Positions 8,552 to 17,791 of a DNA stretch of 64,000 bases are shown one piece after another. Position numbers and translations under genes: made by a program. Positions within the stretch are counted from its first letter, which is position 1, and each line of letters starts with the position of its first letter. The stretch comes from Clostridium aestuarii (lineage in GTDB: Bacteria > Bacillota > Clostridia > Clostridiales > Clostridiaceae), in assembly GCF_026735135.1 (NCBI RefSeq), contig NZ_JAPQER010000007.1:62001-126000 (forward strand), in the 5' to 3' direction. Under the pieces are notes generated by a model, which was not told the origin of the DNA, did not search any database, and saw nothing but the letters and a program-made list of their open reading frames with translations.

Positions 8552-9292
8552 ATGCTAGATTTACATAATTTCAATATGCCAAAATTAAAAGAAGAGGCAT
8601 ATAACAGAAATACCATAAGAAAGGACTACTTAAGACAAAAGGGTACAGTTGCAGTAAAGAATCTCAAAAATAATAATTTTGAAGCTCACTATTGTGATTC
8701 AATCGAGGAAGCAAGAAAACTTGTTTTAAGTTTGATTCCTGATAATGGTATCATAGGATGCGGGGATTCACATACAGTATTTGCTCTTGAACTTGATCAG
8801 GAACTAGAAAAGAAAAATTGTGTTGCAATTCCTCATACTTGTGCAGTAAATAACTATGCGATGGAACATAACAGCCCAGGGTTTAAGGTTGTAGGAAATA
8901 AGGAAGAAATGCGAGATATACTCATGCAGTATCTTGTTGCTAATGTATTTATGTTAGGAGCAAATGCAATAACAATGGATGGTCAAATTATCAACATTGA
9001 TGGAGCAGGAAACAGGATTGCAGGAAGTCTTTACGGTTCAGACAGAATAATAGTTATAGCAGGTGTTAACAAACTGGTCAAAGATTTAAATGCAGGATTA
9101 GACAGGATTCGTTTTGTTGCAGCACAGATGAATAATATAAAGTATAATAATGATTTGGCATGCAATCATTGCGGTTCATGTATGGACTGTAGATCTGAAC
9201 AAAGAAACTGTAATATAACAAGTATTATACATAAAAAACCTGTAGATTCGGATTTCCATGTAATCATAATAGGTGAGGAATTAGGATTTTAA
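8552..9292 (+). CDS. LUD-domain protein (lactate utilization LutC/YkgG-like), 246 aa
   Basis: The protein has the LUD-domain pattern: a helical start (LKEEAYNRNTIRKDYLRQKG), a central VKNLKNNNFEAHYCDSIEEARKLVLSLIP, a GIIGCGDSHTVFALEL loop, then MLGANAITMDGQIINIDGAGNRIAG, which is strongly conserved in this family. The C-terminus adds a cysteine cluster (CNHCGSCMDCRSEQRNC) that may bind metal or iron-sulfur. LUD proteins act in lactate/pyruvate redox, but a stand-alone copy like this has no proven reaction. GGAGGAAAAAGC precedes the ATG, and a weak extended -10 copy (ATATGGTATAATT) lies near 8498-8510. Confidence 0.85.
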   Translation: MLDLHNFNMPKLKEEAYNRNTIRKDYLRQKGTVAVKNLKNNNFEAHYCDSIEEARKLVLSLIPDNGIIGCGDSHTVFALELDQELEKKNCVAIPHTCAVNNYAMEHNSPGFKVVGNKEEMRDILMQYLVANVFMLGANAITMDGQIINIDGAGNRIAGSLYGSDRIIVIAGVNKLVKDLNAGLDRIRFVAAQMNNIKYNNDLACNHCGSCMDCRSEQRNCNITSIIHKKPVDSDFHVIIIGEELGF

Positions 9293-9347
9293 TTATACTT
9301 ATTTTCAAATCTTTGTAAGGGGTCAGGTACCTTACAGTAGTTCAAAA

Positions 9348-9463
9348 GTTTTAATCCTTGTTTTAATGAAACATGCTCTTAAATCCTTATATCTCAATAC
9401 TTTGAGGTTGTTCTAAGACCAGCTTAAAACCCAGCTTTTTTGATAGAAAATACCCTATTCAAC
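9348..9463 (-). repeat. Relic CRISPR repeat and truncated leader
   Basis: 9348-9384 matches the 37-base repeat with several changes (GAAACATGCTCTTAAAT at its end). It is followed by a leader start (9385-9463) very similar to the seven intact leaders: CTTTGAGGTTGTTCTAAGAC, then CAGCTTTTTTGATAG and AAAATACCCT. No second repeat exists. It is a dead array end lying outside the main island. Confidence 0.8.
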
Positions 9464-9492
9464 TTAAGACCTATAGCTACTTTAAAATGCAA

Positions 9493-9538
9493 ACAATACC
9501 ACAAACATAAATGTTTACATTTATGTTTGTGGTATTGT
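9493..9538. terminator. Perfect 21-bp hairpin, recurs at 58381
   Basis: The arms ACAATACCACAAACATAAATG and complement enclose a 4-base loop. The same hairpin with slight changes is found at 58381-58422. It may end the minus-strand gene at 9595-10005 or be part of a small dispersed repeat family. Confidence 0.65.
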
Positions 9539-9594
9539 AAATATTTATACAAATATAATTGTTTGTTACACTGTAACATTTATTACAGTCAATA

Positions 9595-10005
9595 TTAATC
9601 TAATAGAGTTTTATATTCATCCACATCATCAAATATTGTTGAAAAAGTTGTTGGAGTACGACTAATATTTTTCATTTGAATTGGATCTCTAGCATTTATT
9701 TTTTTTATAAATATTTCAAAAGAGTTATCGTCATTTAAGGTAATTTCAAAATTTTGCTTATCACTTTTCATTTTATATACATTGTTTTCTGCTTTTTCAT
9801 AGGTTCCTCTATCAACTTCCCTATTATCAATATATTCAATAAAACTACTATCATCTTGTCGAATAGATATTTGAACAAAATATCCATTTACATCTTTTTC
9901 ATTCTGATAAAAACCTTTAAAAATAGGTTTTGTTTTTGATGTACATACCCCTAATATCACAATAATTGCCAGTAATAAGACAGTAATTATTATTTTTTTC
10001 ATCAT
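9595..10005 (-). CDS. Putative exported protein, 136 aa
   Basis: The start MMKKIIITVLLLAIIVILGVCTSK is a signal or anchor sequence with a cysteine where a lipobox would end, but the -1 valine is atypical. The mature part contains GFYQNEKDVNGYFVQISI and EYIDNREVDRGTYEKAENNVYKM, a beta-barrel-like small domain common in clostridial secreted proteins of unknown role. GGGGGTAT precedes the ATG. It has its own extended -10 promoter at 10119-10137. Confidence 0.65.
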   Translation of the reverse strand: MMKKIIITVLLLAIIVILGVCTSKTKPIFKGFYQNEKDVNGYFVQISIRQDDSSFIEYIDNREVDRGTYEKAENNVYKMKSDKQNFEITLNDDNSFEIFIKKINARDPIQMKNISRTPTTFSTIFDDVDEYKTLLD

Positions 10006-10118
10006 ATACCCCCTAAATTTTATTTAGATTAATAAATATACATATACGATTATGTTTTAATAAATTTGAGTTTGTTATTACCTACTATATTTATATTATT
10101 CAACAGCAACACATATGT

Positions 10119-10137
10119 AATTATACCATATTAAACC
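10119..10137 (-). promoter_or_regulatory. Dispersed extended -10 promoter, minus-strand copy
   Basis: The complement reads GGTTTAATATGGTATAATT, identical over 19 bases to the copy at 65-83. It lies about 115 bases before the ATG of the exported protein at 10005. Confidence 0.65.
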
Positions 10138-10218
10138 TTTTGTTCATAAAAATAGTATGAGTCTAATTGAAACATGCTAAAAGAATTATACATTAATACA
10201 AAAATAAATTTAACACAA

Positions 10219-10259
10219 AAAACAAATAAAACTGCTAAACTAGCAGCTTATCTATTTGT
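10219..10259. terminator. Hairpin of a dispersed three-copy family
   Basis: AACAAATA...CTGCTA-AAC-TAGCAG...TATTTGT forms a stem ahead of the distal end of array 1. Close copies lie at 43649-43688 and, degraded, at about 44710-44750. Confidence 0.6.
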
Positions 10260-10264
10260 CTAAT

Positions 10265-10885
10265 GTTTCAATCCTTGTTTTAATGGAAGTTGTATTTAAA
10301 CACGATCATGTGAAAGGATATAAGAAACTTAGTGGAGGTTTCAATCCTTGTTTTAATGGAAGTTGCACTTAAATAATAACAGAATAGAATGATATAATTA
10401 AATCAAGTGTTTCAATCCTTGTTTTAATGGAAGTTGCACTTAAATGATGAAGACAAGAAAAAAATGATTGACGAAAGATATTGTTTCAATCCTTGTTTTA
10501 ATGGAAGTTGCACTTAAATGTTTTTCTTTTTCTTTTAATGCTTTTTGTTCGAGAGTTTCAATCCTTGTTTTAATGGAAGTTGCACTTAAATAATATGTAA
10601 TACGTTAAATATTAAGTTAGAAGATTATGTTTCAATCCTTGTTTTAATGGAAGTTGCACTTAAATAATGGTCAATGTTAGGAAATAACTTGTGCCATTGG
10701 GTGTTTCAATCCTTGTTTTAATGGAAGTTGCACTTAAATAAGAATTAGATATAGCAATAGTATTCTTATCACAATGTTTCAATCCTTGTTTTAATGGAAG
10801 TTGCACTTAAATTAAATATAATATTAAATACTACATAACATCTTAAAAGTTTCAATCCTTGTTTTAATGGAAGTTGCACTTAAAT
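10265..10885 (-). CRISPR. CRISPR array 1, 9 repeats
   Basis: Nine 37-base repeats start at 10265, 10338, 10409, 10483, 10555, 10629, 10703, 10776 and 10849, with spacers of about 34-37 bases. Plus-strand repeats begin GTTTCAATCCTTGTTTTAAT and end GGAAGTTGCACTTAAAT. The distal one ends GTATTTAAAC. Read on the minus strand they end in ATTGAAAC, the typical 5' handle of type I-B/III crRNAs. The leader is on the right, so transcription is leftward. The repeat variant is the one nearest the type III-D operon. Confidence 0.97.
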
Positions 10886-11120
10886 CCTTACTTCTTAACA
10901 AATCCTTATATTTCAATACTTTTAGCTTGTTTTAAGACTAGCTTAAAATCAAGATTTTGGGGTGGGAAAACCCCTGTTGGACAAGGTTTTTCTGTCCCTT
11001 TTACATACTGACAAGCCTTTATCAATTTAGTTTCATCAATAGTTTTCGTAAATAGGGGTTGTCCTGCTGCAAAAATTCTATATAATTTATTATAACTGTT
11101 TTTTCAATATATGTAAATTG
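10886..11120 (-). promoter_or_regulatory. CRISPR leader of array 1
   Basis: This 235-bp leader is nearly identical to six others in the window. It contains GTTTTAAGACTAGCTTAAAA next to the array and GTTGGACAAGG in the middle. At the far end the minus strand reads TTGAAA-N17-TATATA, a candidate promoter. Confidence 0.85.
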
Positions 11121-11235
11121 TATATTTAAGACAACTTAATTTTGAACTAGAAAAGATAACCTTCCCGTACCAAAATTTACTTTAGGGTAGGGGGATTTTC
11201 AATTAAAATGATGGGATACTTTTAGATTAACATAA

Positions 11236-11853
11236 ACATCAATCCTTGTTTTAATGGAATATGCACTTAAACTATTTCAATATGTGGTGCAATGAAGCGC
11301 AATGGTTGTTTCAATCCTTGTTTTAATGGAAGTTGTATTTAAACAATGATGGACTCAACGGCTAAATTTGAAGAATATAGTTTCAATCCTTGTTTTAATG
11401 GAAGTTGCACTTAAATGTTCTCTTATCTTTTGTATACCTCTTATACTATAATGTTTCAATCCTTGTTTTAATGGAAGTTGCACTTAAATATAAAATTCAC
11501 ATAATCCTTTTTTCTACCATATATATGTTTCAATCCTTGTTTTAATGGAAGTTGCACTTAAATCAAGTAAGAACATATCCACTATTAGCAGTATTTTTGT
11601 TTCAATCCTTGTTTTAATGGAAGTTGCACTTAAATGTTCAAAAGGCAGTAATAGAAAATTATTTAAGAAATAGTTTCAATCCTTGTTTTAATGGAAGTTG
11701 CACTTAAATAATCATGGAATTTATAATGGATGGGAAACTACTAGTTTCAATCCTTGTTTTAATGGAAGTTGCACTTAAATAATAATCTGCTCTTGATTAG
11801 AAATAATCTCTCTCAAGTTTCAATCCTTGTTTTAATGGAAGTTGCACTTAAAT
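11236..11853 (-). CRISPR. CRISPR array 2, 9 repeats, first one degenerate
   Basis: Repeats start at 11236, 11308, 11380, 11453, 11527, 11599, 11673, 11744 and 11817. The most distal (11236) has lost its GTT and ends GGAATATGCACTTAAAC, the repeat type of arrays 4 and 6. The next ends GTATTTAAAC, and the rest end GGAAGTTGCACTTAAAT. The leader is on the right. This array is adjacent to the 3' end of the III-D operon. Confidence 0.96.
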
Positions 11854-12088
11854 CCTTACTTCTTAACAAATCCTTATATTTCAATACTTTTAGCTTGTTT
11901 TAAGACTAGCTTAAAATCAAGATTTTGGGGTGGAAAAACCCCTGTTGGACAAGGTTTTTCTGTCCCTTTTACATACTGACAAGCCTTTATCAATTTAGTT
12001 TCATCAATGGTTTTCGTAAATAGGGGTTGTCCTGCTACAAAAATTCTATATAATTTATTATAACTGTTTTTTCAATATATGTAAATTG
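11854..12088 (-). promoter_or_regulatory. CRISPR leader of array 2
   Basis: Almost base-for-base identical to the array 1 leader, indicating recent duplication. The candidate promoter (TTGAAA-N17-TATATA on the minus strand) lies at about 12049-12077, some 130 bases from the end of the III-D operon. Confidence 0.85.
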
Positions 12089-12210
12089 TATTTAAAATAA
12101 TTTGTTTTTAACGCTAATTTTATTATAAAAATCAACTCAAAAAAAACTAAATATAAAATTTTTATTTATACTTAGTTCTTTTTTAAATTTAGTTTTTCTG
12201 TTATATATCA

Positions 12211-14454
12211 TTATTTATCCTGACATTGCTCTTTCCATTTAGCTAATCCTTCAGCCAGACCATTATTGATATTCTTACTATTATATCTATTTTTATTAGT
12301 AACACTATTATGTACTTTAGTTTTATTATTATATTGTTTTCTTCTATTCTGTCCATTATTTTTTACTTTAGTATCTAGATCTTTTAATAATTTTTCGTCT
12401 TGAAATTGTAATATTTCTGGTAATGTTCTTCTTTTTGCAAATTCTTTAGTGTTAAATTCCATATATCTAAAATTATTTCCTTCTTCTTTACTCGTAACTT
12501 TTGATTTAATATACATCAATTCTTTAATTGGCAACATATCATCAATTTTTTTACCATCTGTTAGATGTTCTTTACTAAATTTTTCTTTATATTTTTTTAT
12601 ATATTTATCTATATTATTGTTTTTATCCATATAATCAAATTCAAAATCATCATATTTGTTTTTAAGATTTTCTAAACTTAAATCAATATCTTTTACCTTT
12701 ATTCTACCAAATCCATGTGATTTGCCCATTCCTATATTTTGATAACATCCATCATTTAATTTTAATGACCATAATAATAATCCTAACTCATCTTCATATA
12801 AATTATTAAAATATATTTTACCCTTAAATTCTGTACCTTCTTTTAATGGAAAAATTGTAAAAGCCATTTTACTATCTTCCTTAACTTTTTCAATTGTTAT
12901 ATAATCTTTTAACCAATATTGCTTTATTCCTCTTATTTTAAAATGTTCATTATTATAATTAGACAACTTTTTATTATCCTCAAATTGATTTTGTTTTAAA
13001 TAAAGATTAAAACATGTAGATTTAGGTTCTGCAAGCAGCATAGTTTTACTTGAATCATTATCTATACATGCTCTTTCTTCAGCAATAACATCCTCAAAAC
13101 TTACTCTTGTTTTATAACTCATATTTTCAGACTTTTCATCATCTACAATTAATTTATTTGCAAATCCAAAAACTGCATCTGAATAACTAATACCTTTTAT
13201 ATCTTTATATTTATCTGGTATACCTTCTAATACAAAATGATCATAAAAAACTCTTAAATAAGGAGTAAAACCAAAGTGAATAGTTTTTCCTTCTTGTATA
13301 TAAAATATTGGTTTGGCATTTTTAATTCCTATTTCAGAAGGCAATTCATAAAATTCTTTATTTTCATTCATTTGTCCATTTTTTTTCATCTTTTCGGTTC
13401 TTATCAAATCATTATTATAGTACCTTATATCTTCAACAGTTATATCTATTTCTTTCACATTAGTATCCATCTCATTAATTATAAAATGTGCTAACTTTGA
13501 ATGCATATATTCTGAACAAATCATCCAACCTTTGTTGTTATATTTCTCGTTTTTCCCTAATTTTACTATTTTATTTTTAGTATTATCTATCTCAAAGGAC
13601 ATAGGCTCTTGATATTTCTTAAACCCTGATTTTATTAATATTGTTTTTAAAAAATCAGCTTTCAACTGTTTTTTTAACTTTTGTTCATTTAACTTTCCAT
13701 TTCTAGTACATCTAGTAACCATTTCTTTATACTTTTTAGGATATTTTTCTTCAAATTCTTCTAATGATTTAGGCATATTTAGTATTCTTTTAGAATACAT
13801 AAAGCTTATATCCTTCTCAAAATCTTTATCTATAACTCTTCTTAAAACATCCTCACCTATCCTATTATAACATCTATTGTTCATATCTTTTTTAGCAGGT
13901 ATTATAGAGTAGCTTTCTTTTCCTTTTTTATAAATATAACCAGCCTTAACATTCTTAACATAACTATATTTATTATTTTTTCCACCTTTAGATTCAATAC
14001 CTAATCTATTAGTATAATCCTTTGATAATGAACTTTGGTCAGCTAATCCTCTATAAAGAAACTTCATATTCTGAATTTCACTGTCTGAATATCCTTTAGA
14101 ATCTTTGTTACCTACTACACTGCTAAAACTTAATATTTCAGAATTTGTTTTTACCATGCCTCTTATAGAACTTCCTGGTATTGTATAATTACCTTTATTA
14201 TTCTTAAAAAAATAAGATTCTTTACTATCTTTATCTACACCTTTAGAAATTAATATTGGAGTTTCTGCTTTTAATGTATATTCTATTATACCGTTTAATA
14301 ATTCTTTTCCGTTTTTATCTTTATATAAATTATGCTTTGGCATTTGATCCATAGAATTATATCTAGCAACTCCAAAAGCAGGTAATGTTACAAAATTATA
14401 TGGTGAAACAGAATATCCACATATAGTTTTAGTATCTATTTTTACAGGTTTCAA
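12211..14454 (-). CDS. Type III-D RAMP protein, TIGR03986-like, 747 aa
   Basis: This is a large Cas7-like RAMP. It contains the early PGSSIRGMVKTNSEILSF strand-turn, which in this family precedes a big insertion, and the C-terminal glycine-rich loop NIGMGKSHGFGRIKV (about residue 600). A basic, asparagine-rich tail follows. It resembles the TIGR03986 family, which travels with Csx19 and Csx10. It should be a backbone subunit of the III-D effector complex that binds crRNA and may cut target RNA. The start is a TTG at 14454, supported by AAGGAGG eight bases upstream; there is no ATG nearby. It is the last gene of the operon. Confidence 0.85.
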   Translation of the reverse strand: MKPVKIDTKTICGYSVSPYNFVTLPAFGVARYNSMDQMPKHNLYKDKNGKELLNGIIEYTLKAETPILISKGVDKDSKESYFFKNNKGNYTIPGSSIRGMVKTNSEILSFSSVVGNKDSKGYSDSEIQNMKFLYRGLADQSSLSKDYTNRLGIESKGGKNNKYSYVKNVKAGYIYKKGKESYSIIPAKKDMNNRCYNRIGEDVLRRVIDKDFEKDISFMYSKRILNMPKSLEEFEEKYPKKYKEMVTRCTRNGKLNEQKLKKQLKADFLKTILIKSGFKKYQEPMSFEIDNTKNKIVKLGKNEKYNNKGWMICSEYMHSKLAHFIINEMDTNVKEIDITVEDIRYYNNDLIRTEKMKKNGQMNENKEFYELPSEIGIKNAKPIFYIQEGKTIHFGFTPYLRVFYDHFVLEGIPDKYKDIKGISYSDAVFGFANKLIVDDEKSENMSYKTRVSFEDVIAEERACIDNDSSKTMLLAEPKSTCFNLYLKQNQFEDNKKLSNYNNEHFKIRGIKQYWLKDYITIEKVKEDSKMAFTIFPLKEGTEFKGKIYFNNLYEDELGLLLWSLKLNDGCYQNIGMGKSHGFGRIKVKDIDLSLENLKNKYDDFEFDYMDKNNNIDKYIKKYKEKFSKEHLTDGKKIDDMLPIKELMYIKSKVTSKEEGNNFRYMEFNTKEFAKRRTLPEILQFQDEKLLKDLDTKVKNNGQNRRKQYNNKTKVHNSVTNKNRYNSKNINNGLAEGLAKWKEQCQDK

Positions 14455-14922
14455 CTAAATTACCTCCTTAAATTCAAAAGAACATGGTTTAACATAGCTT
14501 ATATATGCTTGTTTATCTGTATCATCATAATTTACATATTTTTTAACTTCTAATTTGTGAGGATATTTTTTTTTATTCTTTTCTCTAGGGTATAAATAAT
14601 ATTCTTCCGTAAAAAAATCTTTATCTTCATTTTGATAAAATATCGTTCCAGAATATATCCCTTCATTATTGAATATCCTTATTTCATTCTCATAACTAAA
14701 AAATCTTACTTCTATTATATTTTCTTTATCTATTTTAATATTTTGTATTTTATCAGTTATAACTGAGTCGAAATTATATATTATTCCATATTTAAATCCT
14801 AATCTTATTAAAACATCTTTATCTAATAATTTATCAATACACTGATTATCATCACATACAAAATCAAAAACCTCTTTTAAATTACGGCTATTTAATTCCA
14901 TTAATTTATACATAGACTCCAT
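14455..14922 (-). CDS. csx19: Type III-D protein Csx19, 155 aa
   Basis: The order of features matches the Csx19/TIGR03984 family: an acidic N-terminus, IIEVRFFSYENEIRIFNNEG in the middle, the FFTEEYYLYPREK segment, and the C-terminal VKKYVNYDDTDKQAYISYV. It is a small subunit of the III-D complex of unclear role. A frame-extending ATG at 14940 lies upstream, but the ATG at 14922 has GAGGAGGA well spaced and overlaps the previous stop (TAATG), so it is chosen. It is followed directly by the TIGR03986-like RAMP gene. Confidence 0.8.
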   Translation of the reverse strand: MESMYKLMELNSRNLKEVFDFVCDDNQCIDKLLDKDVLIRLGFKYGIIYNFDSVITDKIQNIKIDKENIIEVRFFSYENEIRIFNNEGIYSGTIFYQNEDKDFFTEEYYLYPREKNKKKYPHKLEVKKYVNYDDTDKQAYISYVKPCSFEFKEVI

Positions 14923-16193
14923 TACAAATCCTCCTCGCATTTGTAGTGCTTTAACTCATTTATATAACTCTCTAATAATTCTCTATTAGTTATTTTCTTA
15001 TTTTTATAATCAATATCTATTTTTTCATCACCACATTCTATAAGCATTTTGTCAGCTTTAAATCTTCCTCTTCCTATGCTTGTCCCACTACCAATTGATA
15101 AGTTTTCCGTTGCTAAATCTCTTAACACAAAACTAAGCAATCCTGCTGCTGCTTTGTTTAAATTATTGTCTACACATTTTTCTAATGTTACTTTTATTCC
15201 TACTTTTCCCCTAGAAGGTTTTTCATTCATAAGCGCTGAGTTACAAACACCACCGGTAAATTTATCTATCTTTATTCTATTATATTTAACAGTGTTATCA
15301 TAACCTTCACCATTTAATATTGCATCATCTACAAATACCGAACCCATTTTTTTATCCTTTTCACTCCCAAAAATCATATCTATAAATCCACTTTTATTAA
15401 GATAATTTGATATTTTTTCCGCTCTTGCTCTTATTATTCCTTTTAAACTACTTCCAGGTAACACATACTTATCTTTTGATTTCATATTTACAGAATCCAC
15501 TTCATCACTATCTAAACTAGATGGTGCTTTAATTAATACTGGTGTAGTTAATTCTCCTTGTAATTTAAATATAATTGGTTGAATATCAAGTTTTATATTT
15601 TCTACATCCTTTGTTACATCTTTAGAGGAACCAGAACATTTTTTTAAATAATTGCTAAAGTCATCAAATTTACTTAAGTCATACTGTATTTCTTCTGCTT
15701 TATTTAATTTAAATGCTCCTGCACCAGATGTTTTATATGCTCCAAATCTTATATATTGTTTATTTAATGCCTTTAAGCATTTATAAATCATATCTTTAAA
15801 GTTTTTATTATCTTTTTCATCTGAATGTATTTCAAATCTAAGCTTAAAGTTAAGTCCTCTGGCTAAATATTCTCTATCTATTTTGGATTTATCAAAATTA
15901 CTCCCAGTTTCTTTATTTATTTTCACACCTGTTCTTTTTTCAACTAAATCAATATTTGCATATGCATCATATACAAATATATTACTCATAGAATCTTGTG
16001 AGCCAAACAAATCTTTTGCTTCTTCACCAATATTTAATAAATAAGCTTTAAAAGTTCCTGCTATACTAGTTGCTGGCATATACGCTTTATGTTCACTAAT
16101 TAAAAGGTCATCATCATTGCCTATATGTAATGGAGAAACACTTTCAATATATGCATTTATAAAAGTTATATATTTTTTATTGTTTAAATCCAT
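14922..16193 (-). CDS. Fused double Cas7 (Csm3-like) RAMP, 423 aa
   Basis: Two Csm3-type units are joined in one chain. Unit 1 (about 1-200) has ESVSPLHIGNDDD, MPATSIAGTFKAYL and the glycine-rich FGAYKTSGAGAFKL. Unit 2 (about 210-423) has LTTPVLIKAPSS, VLPGSSLKGIIRARAE and the loop IGSGTSIGRGRFKA. Such tandem Cas7 proteins occupy two adjacent backbone positions in III-D complexes. Aspartates near the unit starts are candidates for target RNA cleavage. An upstream ATG at 16229 lies inside csx10. The ATG at 16193 has GGAGG and overlaps the csx10 stop (TAATG), so it is preferred. Confidence 0.87.
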   Translation of the reverse strand: MDLNNKKYITFINAYIESVSPLHIGNDDDLLISEHKAYMPATSIAGTFKAYLLNIGEEAKDLFGSQDSMSNIFVYDAYANIDLVEKRTGVKINKETGSNFDKSKIDREYLARGLNFKLRFEIHSDEKDNKNFKDMIYKCLKALNKQYIRFGAYKTSGAGAFKLNKAEEIQYDLSKFDDFSNYLKKCSGSSKDVTKDVENIKLDIQPIIFKLQGELTTPVLIKAPSSLDSDEVDSVNMKSKDKYVLPGSSLKGIIRARAEKISNYLNKSGFIDMIFGSEKDKKMGSVFVDDAILNGEGYDNTVKYNRIKIDKFTGGVCNSALMNEKPSRGKVGIKVTLEKCVDNNLNKAAAGLLSFVLRDLATENLSIGSGTSIGRGRFKADKMLIECGDEKIDIDYKNKKITNRELLESYINELKHYKCEEDL

Positions 16194-17791
16194 TATTGTT
16201 TGTCCTCCTTTCTTAAATGATATCTGCATAATTCTCTTATAATTTTTATATTTGTTCTATACACAAATTCTCTATCTAATTTTGATTTTATACTACTAAT
16301 TTGTATTTCATTTACATCTATTTTTGAAGTGAATTCTTTAACATCATCACTTTGATTAATATATTCTTCTAAATAATCAATAAAATTTGTTCTATCTTGT
16401 CCATGTTTAACATTTTTTAATTGATTTAAAGAATTTCCGTTTTTTTCTTTTATGTGATTAATATAATCTCTAACTTTATTTTTACCTCTATCTATACTCA
16501 TATTTTCAACTGAACTTAAAAGTTCATATAAATTACCCCATTGATTATTATTTAATTTATTTGGATTCTTTAAATTGTTATATATATCTAATACAACTTT
16601 ATTTATTTTACTTTCAACTTTATATTCATATATGCTAGTAAATATATTACTCAATTGTTTAACATCATTTTCATTTAAGTTTTCTATTAAATCCGATATC
16701 TCTATCTCTACCTCTCTTTCTTTTGTTTTATTTAAAACAGTATCATCAAGTGCATTTAATATAACAACTCTTCCGTATCCTTCTGATTTTCTTTCACCTA
16801 TACCTATATCAATAAATCTTTGAAGTTTTTCCTCATCAATATCTCCATAAATTTTATATTTAAAAACACTTCCTGCTTTTATTGAAACAACTTGTGGAAT
16901 ACTACAATTCCACTTATTATTAAAACCAGATGTTATTTTAGTTTCAATACAACTATCTAAATATTCAACTTTTTCTAATCCTAACTGATTTTTTAAATAT
17001 TCTTCATCAATAAATGTTTTATACTCTCCTAAGTTTGATCTATAAATTATATCAGACATAGCAAATAGATATATAACATCCTCAAAATCACTAGTATTAT
17101 CGAAATATTCGAATTCTGGATTATCTTTAACTATTTCTATATCAGATATTAGGCATTTACCATATCCACTACCTTTAGCTCCTCCAATATACACAATAGA
17201 ATCTTCTAATAATTCTTTTACTTCCTGTAAATATTCTTCATTATCTGATTGAATTATACCCTTGAATTTGTGTCCTTTTTTTATAGCATCATATCTAAAT
17301 AGCTTATTTTTTTCATTTTTGTTTCCTTGTTTACTAATGTGAAGATTACTACATTTAGTAACTTTTATTTTTTCATATTCATTATCATCTATTCCTACAA
17401 ATTCTGCTGATCTAACTTTTTCATAGTTATCTTCTAATTGATTATCAATTCCTACCGTTAAATCTATATGTGTTTCATATTCTTCATATTGAAATTTCTT
17501 AATTTCATCTTTATTGCAAAAGAAACATTTTGGAAATGGAATGGCTCTTTCTTCATCATCCATTGGATAAGCATTTAGAAATTTTATTCCTCCATTTAAA
17601 AGCTTTTTTCTATGTTCACCTTGGTTTATATTATAAACACCTTTTTTAGCTATATATTTAGCTATATATGCTCCTCTTATAGCTGAACCTGATATGTAAT
17701 CCATAGAGGTTTGAGAATCACTTTGTACTATTGTATTAGCTAACTTTATATTTTCTTTGTTTTCTAAAGTATATGTTATATAGTTACTCAT
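16193..17791 (-). CDS. csx10: Type III-D Cas5-group protein Csx10, 532 aa
   Basis: Two RAMP modules are visible. The first carries GSAIRGAYIAKYIA and IGGAKGSGYGKC (about residue 200). The second has PQVVSIKAGSVFKYKIYGD and the loop GIGERKSEGYGRV (about 335-348). CFFC at about residue 98 may be metal-linked. Csx10 is the Cas5-like subunit that holds the crRNA 5' handle in III-D. A helical tail of about 170 residues follows the second loop and might supply the small-subunit (Cas11) role, since no separate cas11 is present. The start overlaps the upstream stop by eight bases, with AGAGGTG before it. Confidence 0.85.
   Translation of the reverse strand: MSNYITYTLENKENIKLANTIVQSDSQTSMDYISGSAIRGAYIAKYIAKKGVYNINQGEHRKKLLNGGIKFLNAYPMDDEERAIPFPKCFFCNKDEIKKFQYEEYETHIDLTVGIDNQLEDNYEKVRSAEFVGIDDNEYEKIKVTKCSNLHISKQGNKNEKNKLFRYDAIKKGHKFKGIIQSDNEEYLQEVKELLEDSIVYIGGAKGSGYGKCLISDIEIVKDNPEFEYFDNTSDFEDVIYLFAMSDIIYRSNLGEYKTFIDEEYLKNQLGLEKVEYLDSCIETKITSGFNNKWNCSIPQVVSIKAGSVFKYKIYGDIDEEKLQRFIDIGIGERKSEGYGRVVILNALDDTVLNKTKEREVEIEISDLIENLNENDVKQLSNIFTSIYEYKVESKINKVVLDIYNNLKNPNKLNNNQWGNLYELLSSVENMSIDRGKNKVRDYINHIKEKNGNSLNQLKNVKHGQDRTNFIDYLEEYINQSDDVKEFTSKIDVNEIQISSIKSKLDREFVYRTNIKIIRELCRYHLRKEDKQ

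Noticed and set aside
11121..11235. A possible gene or terminator between arrays 1 and 2
   Set aside because: Only weak CCTTCCC / GGGTAGGGG pairing was seen, with no ORF; likely remnant sequence from the array duplication.
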